Shown: positions 22,659 to 32,810, counted from the stretch's first letter. The stretch: DNA of 64,000 nucleotides from Burkholderia sp. USMB20 (GCF_000949135.2 NZ_JTAN02000002.1:1-64000), one strand, 5' to 3'. The notes: generated from the letters alone by a model not told the origin. A program made the numbers and translations.

Positions 22659-24593
22659 ATGGTCGCCGGAAAACCGATTCAGGCCGTGCTGCTCGCCGCC
22701 GCGATCGCCACGATTGCGCCGGCCGGATACGCGGGCAACACCACCGACTGGCTGGCGAACACGTACGGCACGCTCGCCGCGCACGTCGGCAACGTCGCGC
22801 GTTCGATGTGGGTCGCGCCCGAAGGCGTGATCTACACCGCGTCGATGTGGGACGAGGACGAGGGCGGCGTCGCGATCTACCAGAACGGCAAGAGCGCCGG
22901 CTCGATCGGCACGCATTCCGAATTCCAGGGCAGCGCGATCACGGGCAACGCGACGTCGCTGTTCGTCGCGCTGCAGCCCGGCAACGGATACGGCAGCGGC
23001 GCGGTCGGGCGCTACAACCGCGCGACGCGGTTCCGCGACAAGCTGATTCAGGTCACGACGGCGACCGACCAGCCGCGCATCGACGTCGTCACCGGGCTCG
23101 CCACGGCCGGCTCGCTGCTCTATGCGAGCGACTTCTACGGCAATCGCGTGCGGGTGTTCACGACCGACGGCGTGTGGCAGCGCCACATCGGCGTATCGGC
23201 GCCCGGCGCGCTCGCCGTCGACGGTGCGGGCAACGTCTGGGTCGCGCAGAAGAGCGCGGGCGCGGTCGTCGAGTTCAGCCCGGCCGGTGCGCTGCTGAAC
23301 ACGATCCGGCTGGCCGCCGGGTCGCAGCCGTCTGCGCTCTGTTTCGATGCGGCGACGGGGCAGCTGATGGTCGGCGACGAAGGCCCCGACATGAACATCA
23401 AGCGCTATACCGTCGCGGGCCGGCCCGCGCTGGCCGGCACGTTCGGCGTGCGCGGCGGTTATCTCGACACGACGACGGGCACCAAGGGGCAAGTCGGCGC
23501 GCAGCGCTTCACCCGCGTGGCCGGCATCGGCAAGGACACGGCCGGCAACCTGTACGTGCTCAACAACCCGTGGGGTGGCAGCTGGGATCTCGGCCGCAAC
23601 GGCGCGACCGACATTCACGCGTACGGCAGCACCGGCAGCCTGCGGTGGACGCTGCAGTCACTCAATTTCGAAGGCATCGCCGCGCCGGACCCGGTCACCG
23701 ACGGCGCGCTGTTCTACAGCGCCACGCACGTCTACAGCGGCACCGCGGGCGGCACCTTCGTCGCGAACACCGTCGATCCGTTCACGTATCCGTCGGACCC
23801 GCGCATCAATATGGGCGACACGCAGCGCGACGAGCACTTCGGGCTGCTGACGTCGGTCGGCGCGAACCGGATCCTCGTCGCGGCGGGGCAGAATCCGCCG
23901 GTCTATTATTTCTTCCACTTCAACGCGGCCAACGGCTACGTCGCGATTCCGGACGGATCGATCCCCGGGCCCGCGTTCAACACGACCCGGCGCGTGTCGG
24001 CCGGCTTCAGCCTCGACAGCAACGGCGGCGTATGGGCCGGCCTCGACAAGACCGGCGCCATTTATCACTATCCGCTGACCGGTTTCGATGCGAGCGGCAA
24101 GCCGTCGTGGGGGCCGGGCGTGCCGACGCCGGTGCCGCCCAGCATCCAGCCGCTCACGCGCATCGTCTATCTCGCCGACAGCGACACGATGGTGCTCGCG
24201 CAGGGCGTCGTCGGCAGTACCGACTGGACGTCGATCGGCACGCGCATCGAGGTGTATCACGGCTGGCGCGCGGGCAACACGACGAAGCCGAACCCGGTGA
24301 TCACGCTGCCGCACAGCGGCGCGAAGTCGATCGATGCGGCCGGCAACCACCTGTTCGTCGGCTACTGGTTCAGCAGCAGCGGGCCGCTGTGGCCGAACAT
24401 CGACGCATTCAATCTCGACACCGGCAATCTCGACACGACGCTCGTCAACGCGAGCCCGGCGACCGTGGATACCAGCAGCGCGATCGATGCGATGTACAGC
24501 GTGCGTGCATACCGTCGCGCGAACGGCGAGTACGTGGTGACGAAGAACAACGTGAAAGGGAACAGCATCACCGTTTACCGGTGGACGCCTTGA
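22659..24593 (+). CDS. secreted NHL/SMP-30-like beta-propeller protein
   Basis: This 644-residue protein has a signal peptide (MVAGKPIQAVLLAAAIATIAP, cleavage after AGYAG). Repeated propeller blades such as GLATAGSLLYASDFYGNRVRV, GALAVDGAGNVWVAQKSAGAV and GKDTAGNLYVLNN make up most of the rest. It is predicted to be periplasmic or extracellular. ATG 22659 is preferred over 22629 because it follows TTCAGGAGAG and begins the signal peptide. No catalytic motif is recognised. It precedes another propeller-containing secreted protein in the same direction, 268 bp away. Confidence 0.83.
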   Translation: MVAGKPIQAVLLAAAIATIAPAGYAGNTTDWLANTYGTLAAHVGNVARSMWVAPEGVIYTASMWDEDEGGVAIYQNGKSAGSIGTHSEFQGSAITGNATSLFVALQPGNGYGSGAVGRYNRATRFRDKLIQVTTATDQPRIDVVTGLATAGSLLYASDFYGNRVRVFTTDGVWQRHIGVSAPGALAVDGAGNVWVAQKSAGAVVEFSPAGALLNTIRLAAGSQPSALCFDAATGQLMVGDEGPDMNIKRYTVAGRPALAGTFGVRGGYLDTTTGTKGQVGAQRFTRVAGIGKDTAGNLYVLNNPWGGSWDLGRNGATDIHAYGSTGSLRWTLQSLNFEGIAAPDPVTDGALFYSATHVYSGTAGGTFVANTVDPFTYPSDPRINMGDTQRDEHFGLLTSVGANRILVAAGQNPPVYYFFHFNAANGYVAIPDGSIPGPAFNTTRRVSAGFSLDSNGGVWAGLDKTGAIYHYPLTGFDASGKPSWGPGVPTPVPPSIQPLTRIVYLADSDTMVLAQGVVGSTDWTSIGTRIEVYHGWRAGNTTKPNPVITLPHSGAKSIDAAGNHLFVGYWFSSSGPLWPNIDAFNLDTGNLDTTLVNASPATVDTSSAIDAMYSVRAYRRANGEYVVTKNNVKGNSITVYRWTP

Positions 24594-24613
24594 GAGCGAG
24601 CCCCTCACGGCCA

Positions 24614-24639
24614 CGATGACACCGCGATGGCTGTCATCG
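24614..24639. repeat. inverted repeat CGATGACA/TGTCATCG
   Basis: Perfect 8-bp arms (24614-24621 and 24632-24639) are separated by 10 nt, 21 bp after the propeller stop codon. CTGTCAT followed 20 nt later by CTGTAAC overlaps it and faintly resembles spaced PhoB-box units. No T tract follows, so it may be an operator for the next gene instead of a terminator. Confidence 0.4.
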
Positions 24640-24861
24640 AAATGCCTTCGCTGTAACGATGTGTAAGAAGCCGGCCCGCAACGGAGCCGGTCATCCGCTT
24701 GACATTGGGCGGCGATGTAATGCCGGCACGTCGGCAATCGTCGACGCAATGCACTCGATCGATTGGCAAGGGCCCTCGCCGCCGCGCGACACGGGCAGAC
24801 AACGCCAGGATCATGCCGGACACGTCAGACGGTAATCGCCCCATCAGTACAGAGGATTCCT

Positions 24862-27747
24862 ATGAAAAATAGCCAGGTCAAGCGCGCGCTCCGGCTCGGA
24901 GCCGTCATGTCGGCCGTGTTGCTTGTGTCGCACGCGCATGCGGACGGTTTCGACGCCGCCGATGCCGCCCGCGTGCCGAGCGGTCAGTTCGTCACGCCGC
25001 TCGCCGTGCGCGGCGCAGTCCAGCAATTCCTGAATCCCGGGCTGCCGGCCTATCCGCATTTCGTCGCGGGAGAAGCCGTGCGCTCGCAACTGAGCCCGGA
25101 CGGCAAGACGCTGGCGATCATCACCGCCGGCCAGAACTCGCTGTACAAGCCGGACGGTTCGGTCGACACCGCGGCCTCGACGCAATTCATCTTCCTGTAC
25201 GACGTCGCGGGCGCGAACAAGACGCGCCCGGTGCTCAGGCAGGTGCTTCAGCAGACCAACGCGTTCGTCGGCCTGGCGTTTTCGCATGACGGGAGCACGC
25301 TCTATGCGACCGGCGGCAGCGACGATGCGGTCTACGTCTACGCGCAGCAGGGCGGCGCGTGGGCGCTGTCGACGACGATCGCGCTCGGCCACGCCGGCAA
25401 GGGCGTCGGCATTCGCGTGCAGCCGAACGCGGCCGGGCTCGCGCTGTCGGCCGACGGCAAGACGCTCGTCGTCGCGAACAACTACAACGACTCGATCAGC
25501 GTGATCGATACCGCGACCCGCAACGTGCGCTACGAGCACGACCTGCGGCCGTTCTTCTCCGGCAACGAAGGCCGCAGCGGCGACGCCGGCGGCACGTTCC
25601 CGTTCGCGGTCGCGATGAAGGGCAACGGCGTCGCGTACGTGTCGTCGGATCGCGATCGCGAGATCGTCGCGATCGACGTGTCGTCGCCGTCCCGCGGCCG
25701 CCTGCTCAAGCGCATCAAGCTGGACGGCAATGCGCTCGGCATGACGCTCGACGCGTCGCAATCGAGGCTGTTCGTCGCGCAGGACAACGCCGACCAGGTC
25801 GCGGTGATCGACACGAACACCAACGCGGTCGTGACCCGGATCGACGCGCGCGCGCCGGCCGGCGTGCTGGCGCACGGCCAGGCGCACACGGGCGCGGCGA
25901 CGTACGCGGTCACGCTGTCGCGCGATGGCCGCACGCTGTATGCGACCAATGCCGGCGCGAACGAAATCGCCGTGATCCCGCTCGTCGGCGAGCGCGCGTA
26001 TCGCGTCACCGGCCTGATTCCGACCGCGTTCGAGCCGCACGACGTGACGTTCAGCGCCGACGGCACGTGGATGTACGTGGTGAACGGCAAGAGCACCACC
26101 GGCCCGAACCCCGACCACCTGTTCGGCGCGACGCCCGCGCAGGCCGCCGCGTCGCGCGCGTCGAACGAATACCAGTTCCAGCTCGAGCGCGCGTCGCTCG
26201 TGAGCGCGCCGGTACCGGCGGCCCACGAGCTGCCGACGCTGACGCAGCAGGCCGCGCGCAACAACTTCTATCGCCCGGAAGACAACGACAGGGACAACGA
26301 AGTGATGGGCTTCCTGCGCCGTCACATCAAGCACGTGATCTACGTCGTGAAGGAAAACCGCACGTTCGACCAGGTGCTCGGCGACATCGGCAACGGCGCC
26401 AACGGCGATCCGAAGCTCGCCCAGTTCGGCCGGAACATCACGCCGAACTTCCATCGCCTGGCGAGCCAGTTCGTGACGCTCGACAACTTCATGAACCCGG
26501 GCGACGGCAGCATGGACGGCTGGTCGTGGGCGCTGCAGGGGCGCGTCACCAACACCGAGACGATCACCCAGCAGATCAACTACGCGGCGGTCAATCGCGG
26601 CCTGTCGTATGAGAGCGAGGGCACGAACCGCAACGTGCCGGTGAACTGGGAGACGGTGCAGCAGCGCGATGCGGCGGCCGGCCCGGCCGGCACCACGAAC
26701 TACAGCAACGCGGCCGCCGCCCTGCCGGGCGGCGCGGCGAACCTGCTGCCCGGCACCGGCAACCATGCGTCGTCCGACGCGCCGTTCGGCCGCCAGCGCG
26801 GCTACATCTTCGACGCGGTGCTGGCCGGCGGCGGCACGGTACGCAACTACGGTTTCCTCGTGAACAACGTCGGCAGCATCGGCACGGCCGCGAACCCGAT
26901 CGTCGATCCGCACGCGGCCGGCGTCGTCCAGGCCGCGGCGCTCGACCCGCGGCTCGCGTCGATGACGGACGTGTATTTCCGCGGGTTCGACCAGAACTAT
27001 CCGGACCAGTGGCGCCTCGACGAGTGGAAACGCGAGTTCGACCAGTACGTCGCGGGTGGCAACCTGCCGACGCTGTCGCTGGTGCGCCTGTCGCACGATC
27101 ACATGGGGGCGTTCGGCACGGCGCTCGCCGGCGTGAACACGCCGGAGACGCAGCAGGCGGACAACGACCTGGCGGTCGGCCGGCTGCTCGAAGCCGTCGC
27201 GAAAAGCCCGTATGCGAACGACACGCTGATCGTCGTGACCGAGGACGACGTGCAGGACGGCCCCGACCACGTGGATTCGCATCGCGGGCCCGCGTACATC
27301 GTCGGGCCGTACGTGAAGCAGGGCGCGGTGATCCGGACGCGCTACAGCCAGGTCAATGCGCTGCGCACCATCGAGGACGTGCTCGGCACGCAGCACATGA
27401 ACCTGAATACCGCGTACCAGCGGCCGATGACCGACGTGTTCGACGTGCACGGCCCGGCGTCGTGGACCTACACGGCCGTCGCGTCGACGGCGCTGAAGGG
27501 CACCGGGCTGCGCCTGGCCGACGGGGCGGGCGAGAACCTGCTGCACTACGCGGCCGGGCCGGACGTCACGCCGAAGCATGATGCGGCGTACTGGGCGAAG
27601 GTGACGGCGAAGTTCGATTTCGACGATGCCGACGAGGTGCCGGCGGATCAGTTCAACCGCGTGTTGTGGAAGGGCATGATGGGATCGCAGCCGTATCCGA
27701 AGCTCAGGGGCGTGACGCAGAAGGTGGCGAGCCGCGACGACGACTGA
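24862..27747 (+). CDS. bifunctional YncE-type propeller / alkaline-phosphatase-superfamily phosphoesterase
   Basis: This 961-residue secreted protein has a signal peptide (about 1-27, ending AHA). A YVTN/YncE beta-propeller (about 60-440) has repeats such as TLVVANNYNDSISVIDTATRNV. A phosphoesterase domain (about 480-870) carries IKHVIYVVKENRTFDQVLGD, the metal-binding segment VVTEDDVQDGPDHVDSHRG, and H in HDHMGAF. The domain belongs to the phospholipase C/acid phosphatase branch, so it probably hydrolyses phosphomonoesters or phosphodiesters in the periplasm. ATG 24862 follows AGAGG. A strong terminator lies 25 bp past the stop. Confidence 0.92.
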   Translation: MKNSQVKRALRLGAVMSAVLLVSHAHADGFDAADAARVPSGQFVTPLAVRGAVQQFLNPGLPAYPHFVAGEAVRSQLSPDGKTLAIITAGQNSLYKPDGSVDTAASTQFIFLYDVAGANKTRPVLRQVLQQTNAFVGLAFSHDGSTLYATGGSDDAVYVYAQQGGAWALSTTIALGHAGKGVGIRVQPNAAGLALSADGKTLVVANNYNDSISVIDTATRNVRYEHDLRPFFSGNEGRSGDAGGTFPFAVAMKGNGVAYVSSDRDREIVAIDVSSPSRGRLLKRIKLDGNALGMTLDASQSRLFVAQDNADQVAVIDTNTNAVVTRIDARAPAGVLAHGQAHTGAATYAVTLSRDGRTLYATNAGANEIAVIPLVGERAYRVTGLIPTAFEPHDVTFSADGTWMYVVNGKSTTGPNPDHLFGATPAQAAASRASNEYQFQLERASLVSAPVPAAHELPTLTQQAARNNFYRPEDNDRDNEVMGFLRRHIKHVIYVVKENRTFDQVLGDIGNGANGDPKLAQFGRNITPNFHRLASQFVTLDNFMNPGDGSMDGWSWALQGRVTNTETITQQINYAAVNRGLSYESEGTNRNVPVNWETVQQRDAAAGPAGTTNYSNAAAALPGGAANLLPGTGNHASSDAPFGRQRGYIFDAVLAGGGTVRNYGFLVNNVGSIGTAANPIVDPHAAGVVQAAALDPRLASMTDVYFRGFDQNYPDQWRLDEWKREFDQYVAGGNLPTLSLVRLSHDHMGAFGTALAGVNTPETQQADNDLAVGRLLEAVAKSPYANDTLIVVTEDDVQDGPDHVDSHRGPAYIVGPYVKQGAVIRTRYSQVNALRTIEDVLGTQHMNLNTAYQRPMTDVFDVHGPASWTYTAVASTALKGTGLRLADGAGENLLHYAAGPDVTPKHDAAYWAKVTAKFDFDDADEVPADQFNRVLWKGMMGSQPYPKLRGVTQKVASRDDD

Positions 27748-27771
27748 TCGTCCGGCTGGACGGTCTGCAAG

Positions 27772-27806
27772 CGGGCCCTCCCGGCGGGAGGGCCCGTGTT
27801 TTTTTT
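27772..27806 (+). terminator. rho-independent terminator
   Basis: The stem GGGCCCTCCC pairs with GGGAGGGCCC around a GGC loop, extended by one more C-G pair, and GTG plus eight T residues follow. It ends the propeller-phosphoesterase transcript. Confidence 0.93.
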
Positions 27807-27880
27807 GCGAGGTGTGCGGCGGGGGGCTGCGTCGGCGGCGTCCGGTGCGCTACGTGAGTGGCTGGCCGGGCCGCACGGCG

Positions 27881-28330
27881 TCATGCGTGCCATATCAGGT
27901 TCGCGCTGCTGTCCGTTTCGGAACGGAGCCGGAACCCGAGCCGTTCGTAGAGGCGCCGCGCCGGGTTGCCGTGCAGCACGCTGAGCGATACGGGCACGGG
28001 CTCGTGCGCGGCTTCGCTCAGCAGTTCGCGCAGCACGGCTTCGCCGATGCCTCGGCCTTGTCGCGACGGGAGGATCTGGATCTGGTGGACGTGCCATTCG
28101 TCGGCGGCGCGCGTCACCTTCAGCAAGCCGATCGAGTCGGCATCGGCATCCGTGCCTTCGCAGACGATCATCGCATCGTCGAAATTCGCCACGATGCGCT
28201 GGTGGTGCGCTGCGTCGTCGGTGGGCGCGCCGACGCGTTGCAGATGCTCGGTCATCGTGAGCCGGCGCAGCCTCAGCAGGAACGGCAGGTCGGCGGCAGA
28301 CGCCGGGCGCAGGCGGATCGCAGGGGGCAT
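27881..28330 (-). CDS. GNAT family N-acetyltransferase
   Basis: This protein of about 149 residues has the GNAT acetyl-CoA-binding motif A, QIQILPSRQGRGIGEAVLREL, followed by the C-terminal NPARRLYERLGF segment. It is cytoplasmic with unknown acceptor. ATG 28330 (MPPAIRLRPA) is the likely start; GTG 28381 would add 17 residues. It lies convergent to the phosphoesterase gene and 68 bp from the following minus-strand gene. Confidence 0.85.
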   Translation of the reverse strand: MPPAIRLRPASAADLPFLLRLRRLTMTEHLQRVGAPTDDAAHHQRIVANFDDAMIVCEGTDADADSIGLLKVTRAADEWHVHQIQILPSRQGRGIGEAVLRELLSEAAHEPVPVSLSVLHGNPARRLYERLGFRLRSETDSSANLIWHA

Positions 28331-28397
28331 GGTCGGAGCGCGTTCGAGAGCGGGTTCGATGGCATGCAGCGCATGATTCACGAGCGCGGCATGCCGG

Positions 28398-29297
28398 TCA
28401 AAGGCCGGGCAACTGGATTTGCCGCGCGGCCGGACGATGCTCGAGGACGTTCGTGACCTCGTATTCGGTCTTGGCTCCGTCGGCGGTCTGCCACTGCTGT
28501 ACGCGCACGCTGCAGACGAGTACGTCGCCCTTGCTGAAGCTGATCTGGTTGTTGTCCACGCGCGTCAGGAAATTCGCATCGGTGATCGCGGCGTGGATCG
28601 TGGCGGCACCGTCGTAGAGACGCCATTTGTTGTCGTCCTTGAACGCGAGCGACACGATCGAAAACGCCATCTTGCGATACTCGTCGAGGATCGGTACGTT
28701 GGCTTGTTCGGGTACGCGGAACCAGTCGACCTCGTCCCGGGTGACGGTCTCGAACACGTCCGTGTCGGTGCCGGCCGAGAAAATCGTCACGCCGTCGCGC
28801 GAAAGCGGCATGAGCGCACGGGTGGTCGCCTCGCGGACACTCACGTCCCGCAGCAGGGTGAGGACGGACAGTTCGATCTCGAGCGTTTCGCCATCGACGT
28901 GCAGCGCGGCGGTGCGCTCGTTCATCCGAACGCGCTGGATCGGGCGGTCGCGTAACCACTTGAGTACCGCGAACAGGCCCTTTCCGACTTTCGGGCCGGC
29001 AATGCCGAGCGCGGTCAGAATCGTGACGGCATTGGCGAGTGCCGCGCCTTCGCTGCCGCTCAGCATGTCGCGCATTCTGCCGAGGAGCGAGTTCGCGAGC
29101 GTGAAGTCGATGCCGAAGCTGCCGGTCTTGAAGCTGCCCCGGACGTTCACCTGTGGCCGAACCTGGTCTCCGCAGAGCGCCTTGGCCGAGGCCTCGAGCA
29201 AGTCGCCGACGGCGAGAAGGGCGGGGGCGAGTTCCCGCACGTCCATTTCGGACGATTCGAGTGCCGGCCCGTCATAGGTAATGCGAAAGTGGCTCAT
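28398..29297 (-). CDS. hypothetical protein
   Basis: This 299-residue protein starts MSHFRITYDGPALESSEMDV. It has one helical, partly hydrophobic segment (about residues 85-125, GSEGAALANAVTILTALGIAG) and otherwise soluble alpha/beta character. No domain is recognised with confidence. The frame is open 59 codons further upstream, but that part looks non-coding. It is transcribed in the same direction as the sugar-acid operon, about 180 bp from its last gene. Confidence 0.7.
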   Translation of the reverse strand: MSHFRITYDGPALESSEMDVRELAPALLAVGDLLEASAKALCGDQVRPQVNVRGSFKTGSFGIDFTLANSLLGRMRDMLSGSEGAALANAVTILTALGIAGPKVGKGLFAVLKWLRDRPIQRVRMNERTAALHVDGETLEIELSVLTLLRDVSVREATTRALMPLSRDGVTIFSAGTDTDVFETVTRDEVDWFRVPEQANVPILDEYRKMAFSIVSLAFKDDNKWRLYDGAATIHAAITDANFLTRVDNNQISFSKGDVLVCSVRVQQWQTADGAKTEYEVTNVLEHRPAARQIQLPGL

Positions 29298-29480
29298 GTC
29301 GCCAAGTGTACCGGCCGCGGCGAAGCCGGCCGTGTTTCCATTGCGGTTGATCATGCCGGATGGGTTGACTCGAAAGGCCATCGACGCGCGAAGCGCAATG
29401 CTTTCGTATACCTTTCGAATCATCCTGCGGTCAACCGGATACGTACGATTCTGGCCATCCGGCCGATGCGTCAAGCCCGC

Positions 29481-30383
29481 TCACGCGATCCGGTACACAC
29501 GCATCGCGTTGTCATGCCAGATCGCGCGGCGCGCCGCATCGTCGAGGTCTGCCATCGCGCGAGCAAACGTGCGCAGCAGCGCCGGATACGACACCCGCAA
29601 CCCCGCCACCGGAAAATTGCTCGCGAACAGGCAGCGCTGCCAGCCGAATATCGCGATCGTGTCGCGGATGATCCGCGCGTTGTCCGCGTCGTTCCACACC
29701 GCATCGCGCAAGCCGAGTTCGGAGATCTTGACGGTCGCGCGCGGCGAGGCGGCGAGCGCTTCCATGCCGCTGCGCCAGCGCGCGAGCCCCGCGTCCGAGC
29801 GGTCCCACGGCAGCCCGGCATGTTCGAGCACGACGTCGACGCCGGGCGCATCGGCCAGCAGCGCGGCCGCGTCGCCGAGATGCCAGAACGGCACGCGCAG
29901 GTCCCAGCTCAGGCCATGCGCGGCCAGGCGTTCCAGCGCGGCCGGCCAGCGCGGGTCGCGCAGCGTGCCGGGCCCGTCGACGGCCGCGTCCGGCGACGCA
30001 GCGGTGCGCGGCTTGAACCGCACGCCGCGCACGCGCGGCCATGCGGCCTGTTCGGCGAGCCGCTCGTGCGCGTCGTCGGCCAGCAGGTCGACCCACGCGA
30101 CGACGGCCGACGGCAGCCCGTGCGCGGCCGCGACCTCGTGCAGCCAGCGCGTCTCCGCGAGCGCCTCGTCGCGCGCCCGTTCGGCCTCGACGTGCACGCT
30201 CGCGACGAGCGGCGCGCGTTGCGCGGCGTGCCGGTAGTCGTCCACGCCGAAATCGCGGCACAGCGCCGCGTAGTCGCCGAACATGAAGTGCGCCGGATCG
30301 TACCGGTCCTGCAGCCACGGGTAGTGCGCGCCCGCGCCGAGCTGCCAAAGGTGGTGATGCGCGTCGACGAGCGCCGCCGGCAT
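29481..30383 (-). CDS. amidohydrolase-family lactonase
   Basis: This 300-residue TIM-barrel amidohydrolase begins with the metal-binding VDAHHHLWQL motif. It later carries VVLEHAGLPW and ending motifs like those of L-fuconolactonase and 2-pyrone-4,6-dicarboxylate hydrolase. The likely reaction is hydrolysis of a sugar-acid lactone before dehydration. ATG 30383 puts the motif at the N-terminus as in relatives; ATG 30437 is also possible and would overlap the propeller gene upstream. It is the last gene of the six-gene minus-strand catabolic operon. Confidence 0.85.
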   Translation of the reverse strand: MPAALVDAHHHLWQLGAGAHYPWLQDRYDPAHFMFGDYAALCRDFGVDDYRHAAQRAPLVASVHVEAERARDEALAETRWLHEVAAAHGLPSAVVAWVDLLADDAHERLAEQAAWPRVRGVRFKPRTAASPDAAVDGPGTLRDPRWPAALERLAAHGLSWDLRVPFWHLGDAAALLADAPGVDVVLEHAGLPWDRSDAGLARWRSGMEALAASPRATVKISELGLRDAVWNDADNARIIRDTIAIFGWQRCLFASNFPVAGLRVSYPALLRTFARAMADLDDAARRAIWHDNAMRVYRIA

Positions 30384-30414
30384 CGCGTCGGGCGGCGGTG
30401 CGTCGTCGCGCCGC

Positions 30415-31362
30415 TCAGCGCGTGCCGGCGAGCACATACGACGCATCCGGTTCGCGCAGCGTCGGCAATGCACCGACGAACCGCCACGCATCGAGATCGA
30501 GTTCGCGCACGTAGTCGTCCTGGAACGACACGTACGCGACGCGCCGCGACGGATGGAACGACAGCGCGGTCGGGTTCGCGGGCAGCGCGACGCGTTCGAT
30601 TTCCTCCAGCTGCCGTGCATCGAACACCGAGATCGACCGCTCGCCGGAATTGGTCAGCAGCAGCAGGTCGCGGCCGTCCGGCGCGGTGGTGCGGTAGATG
30701 CGGTTGGGATCGCTGCGGGTCTTCACGCGGCGGCCGCAGGTCATCGTGTCGGTGTCGATCTCGACGAGCGTGTCGTCGCCGCGATTCGCGACGAACAGCG
30801 TGCGCTCGTCGCTCGACAGCGCATTGCCTTCGGGACGCGGGCCGGGCATCACCGCACGCGGCGCGACGGTGGCGTCGCGCGGATGGAATTGCGTGACCGT
30901 GTTCGACAGCAGGTGCACGCCGTACGCGCGGCTCGCATCGCGCGTGAGCGTCACGAGGTGCGTCTTCACGCCGCCGGACGGTACGGCCATGTTCGGCACG
31001 GCCTGCCGGGTCGGCGCGTCGAACACGAGCAGCATGTCGTGCGCCTCGCTCATCGCGTACAGCCGGCCGTCGCGATCGGCCGCCATCCCGTGCGGCCGGT
31101 AGTACGGCCACAGGTCGAGCATGCGCGTGTGCGTGCGCTCGACGAGGTCAATCTCGGCGATCCGGTGATCGCCTTCATGGCCGCGCGACCACGCGGTCTC
31201 GATCCCGAAGATGCCGACGTACGCGAAGCGGTCGTTCACGTCGACGGTGAACTCGTGCGGGAAGTTTGGCAGCACGATGTGCTTGAGCGCGGCTTTCGTC
31301 TCGAGGTCGTAGAAGCTGAAGGTGTGGGCGCATTTCTGCACCAGCAACAGGATGTCGTTCAT
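30415..31362 (-). CDS. cytoplasmic YncE-like beta-propeller protein
   Basis: This 315-residue protein is made of beta-propeller repeats (FPHEFTVDVNDRFAYVGIFGIE, GNALSSDERTLFVANRGDDT, AVALPANPTALSF-type blades) but has no signal peptide. That is unusual, since most YncE-type proteins are exported. It sits inside the sugar-acid operon between the MFS and lactonase genes, so it could be a propeller-type lactonase or isomerase of the pathway. No catalytic residues can be assigned from sequence alone. Confidence 0.8.
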   Translation of the reverse strand: MNDILLLVQKCAHTFSFYDLETKAALKHIVLPNFPHEFTVDVNDRFAYVGIFGIETAWSRGHEGDHRIAEIDLVERTHTRMLDLWPYYRPHGMAADRDGRLYAMSEAHDMLLVFDAPTRQAVPNMAVPSGGVKTHLVTLTRDASRAYGVHLLSNTVTQFHPRDATVAPRAVMPGPRPEGNALSSDERTLFVANRGDDTLVEIDTDTMTCGRRVKTRSDPNRIYRTTAPDGRDLLLLTNSGERSISVFDARQLEEIERVALPANPTALSFHPSRRVAYVSFQDDYVRELDLDAWRFVGALPTLREPDASYVLAGTR

Positions 31363-31419
31363 GGTGTGTCTCCGTTGATTCGTTCGCGCGTGCGCGCGTC
31401 GGTGTCGGTGCGTGTCCGG

Positions 31420-32712
31420 TCAGTCTTCGCAGCGCCTGGGCAGCGTCAGCGCGAGCAGGCCGGCCACCGCGAGCGTGACGGCGAGGCTGTACACGCCGGC
31501 AGCCGCGCTCACGTGCTGGGTCAGCACGCCGACCGCATACGGTCCGCAGAAGCCGCCGAGGTTGCCGAGCGCGTTGATCAGGCCGCGCGCGCTGCCGGCC
31601 GTCTCGACGCTGCACAGCTTCGGCGGAATCGCCCAGAACACGCCGGCCGCCGCCTGCAGGAAGAAGCCGCAGCCGATCAGGAACGCGAACGACACGATCA
31701 TCGACGCATGCGTGAGCACCGACAGCGCGAGGCACGCGGCAAAGCCGACGAGCGGCAGCAGCACGAACAGGCGGCGCTTGCCGGTCCGGTCCGACAAATA
31801 CGACGTGGCGAACATCCCGATCACCATCGCGACATACGGCAGCATCGCGAGCAGGCCGACCTTGCCCATCCCGCCGTGCGTGAGGTTTTTCAGCAGCGTC
31901 GGCAACCACATCGTATAGCCGTAGATGCCGACCTGATAGCAGAAGTTGATCGCGATCAGCAGCCAGATCGTCGGGTTGCGCAGTATCGCGCCGAACGACG
32001 CGGCGGCCGGCGTGCCGGCGGCCTGCTTGCGCGCCTGTTCGTCGCGCAGCGCGTCGAGGATGTACGCCTTCTCGCGCGGCGACACCCAGCGCGCGGTTTC
32101 CGGGCTGTCGTCGGCGAACATCAGCCACGCGAACAGGCACAGGAGCGACAGCGCGCCGGCACTGTAGAACAGGTGACGCCAGTCGTAAGCAGCGAGGATG
32201 AAGCCGGACAGCGGCGCGGTAATCATGCCGGCGAGCGGCACGAACATGATGACCATCGCGTTCGCGCGGCCGCGTTCGCGGTCGGGAAACCAGTGACTGA
32301 CCATCGTCAGCACGACCGGCAGCATCCCGCCTTCCGCCACGCCGAGCAGGAAGCGCAGCGCCAAAAGTTGCCACGTATGGGTGACGAGCCCGGTCAGCAC
32401 CGACAGAACGGCCCAGCTCACGAGCGACCACGCGATGAACTTCTTGCCGCTGCCGAGCGCGGCGCGCCGGCCGCCCGGAATCTGCAGGAACAGGTAGCCG
32501 AAGAAGAAGATGCCGCCGGCGAGGCCGGCCATCGTCGCGTTCATGCCGAGTTCGGCGTTCATCCCGCCCGGCATCGCGAACGCGATGTTCACGCGGTCCA
32601 TGTACGAAACGATGCAGGCGAGCAGCAGCGGCGGAATCACGCGCAGCCAGCGGCGGCGCGGAATGGCATCGCCGGCTTCATAGGCCGGGGTGGCGGGGTT
32701 CAGCAGAGTCAT
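31420..32712 (-). CDS. MFS sugar-acid transporter (ACS-like)
   Basis: This 430-residue protein has 12 transmembrane helices and the anion:cation symporter-type N-terminus (RRRWLRVIPPLLLACIVSYMDRVNIAFAMP). The helix 2-3 motif reads FLQIPGGRRAALGSGKKFIAWS. Relatives import galactonate, glucarate, phthalate or tartrate. It lies in the middle of the operon with dehydratase and aldolase genes, so import of the operon's sugar acid is the natural inference. Confidence 0.9.
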   Translation of the reverse strand: MTLLNPATPAYEAGDAIPRRRWLRVIPPLLLACIVSYMDRVNIAFAMPGGMNAELGMNATMAGLAGGIFFFGYLFLQIPGGRRAALGSGKKFIAWSLVSWAVLSVLTGLVTHTWQLLALRFLLGVAEGGMLPVVLTMVSHWFPDRERGRANAMVIMFVPLAGMITAPLSGFILAAYDWRHLFYSAGALSLLCLFAWLMFADDSPETARWVSPREKAYILDALRDEQARKQAAGTPAAASFGAILRNPTIWLLIAINFCYQVGIYGYTMWLPTLLKNLTHGGMGKVGLLAMLPYVAMVIGMFATSYLSDRTGKRRLFVLLPLVGFAACLALSVLTHASMIVSFAFLIGCGFFLQAAAGVFWAIPPKLCSVETAGSARGLINALGNLGGFCGPYAVGVLTQHVSAAAGVYSLAVTLAVAGLLALTLPRRCED

Positions 32713-32810
32713 GGTGTCTCCGATCCATGTGATGAGCGGCGGCGGCCTTCTGTCGGGCCGCCGTCACGCCGATGCGCAACGCAACGCGCGTTGCGGGTAC
32801 GAAACGATGG

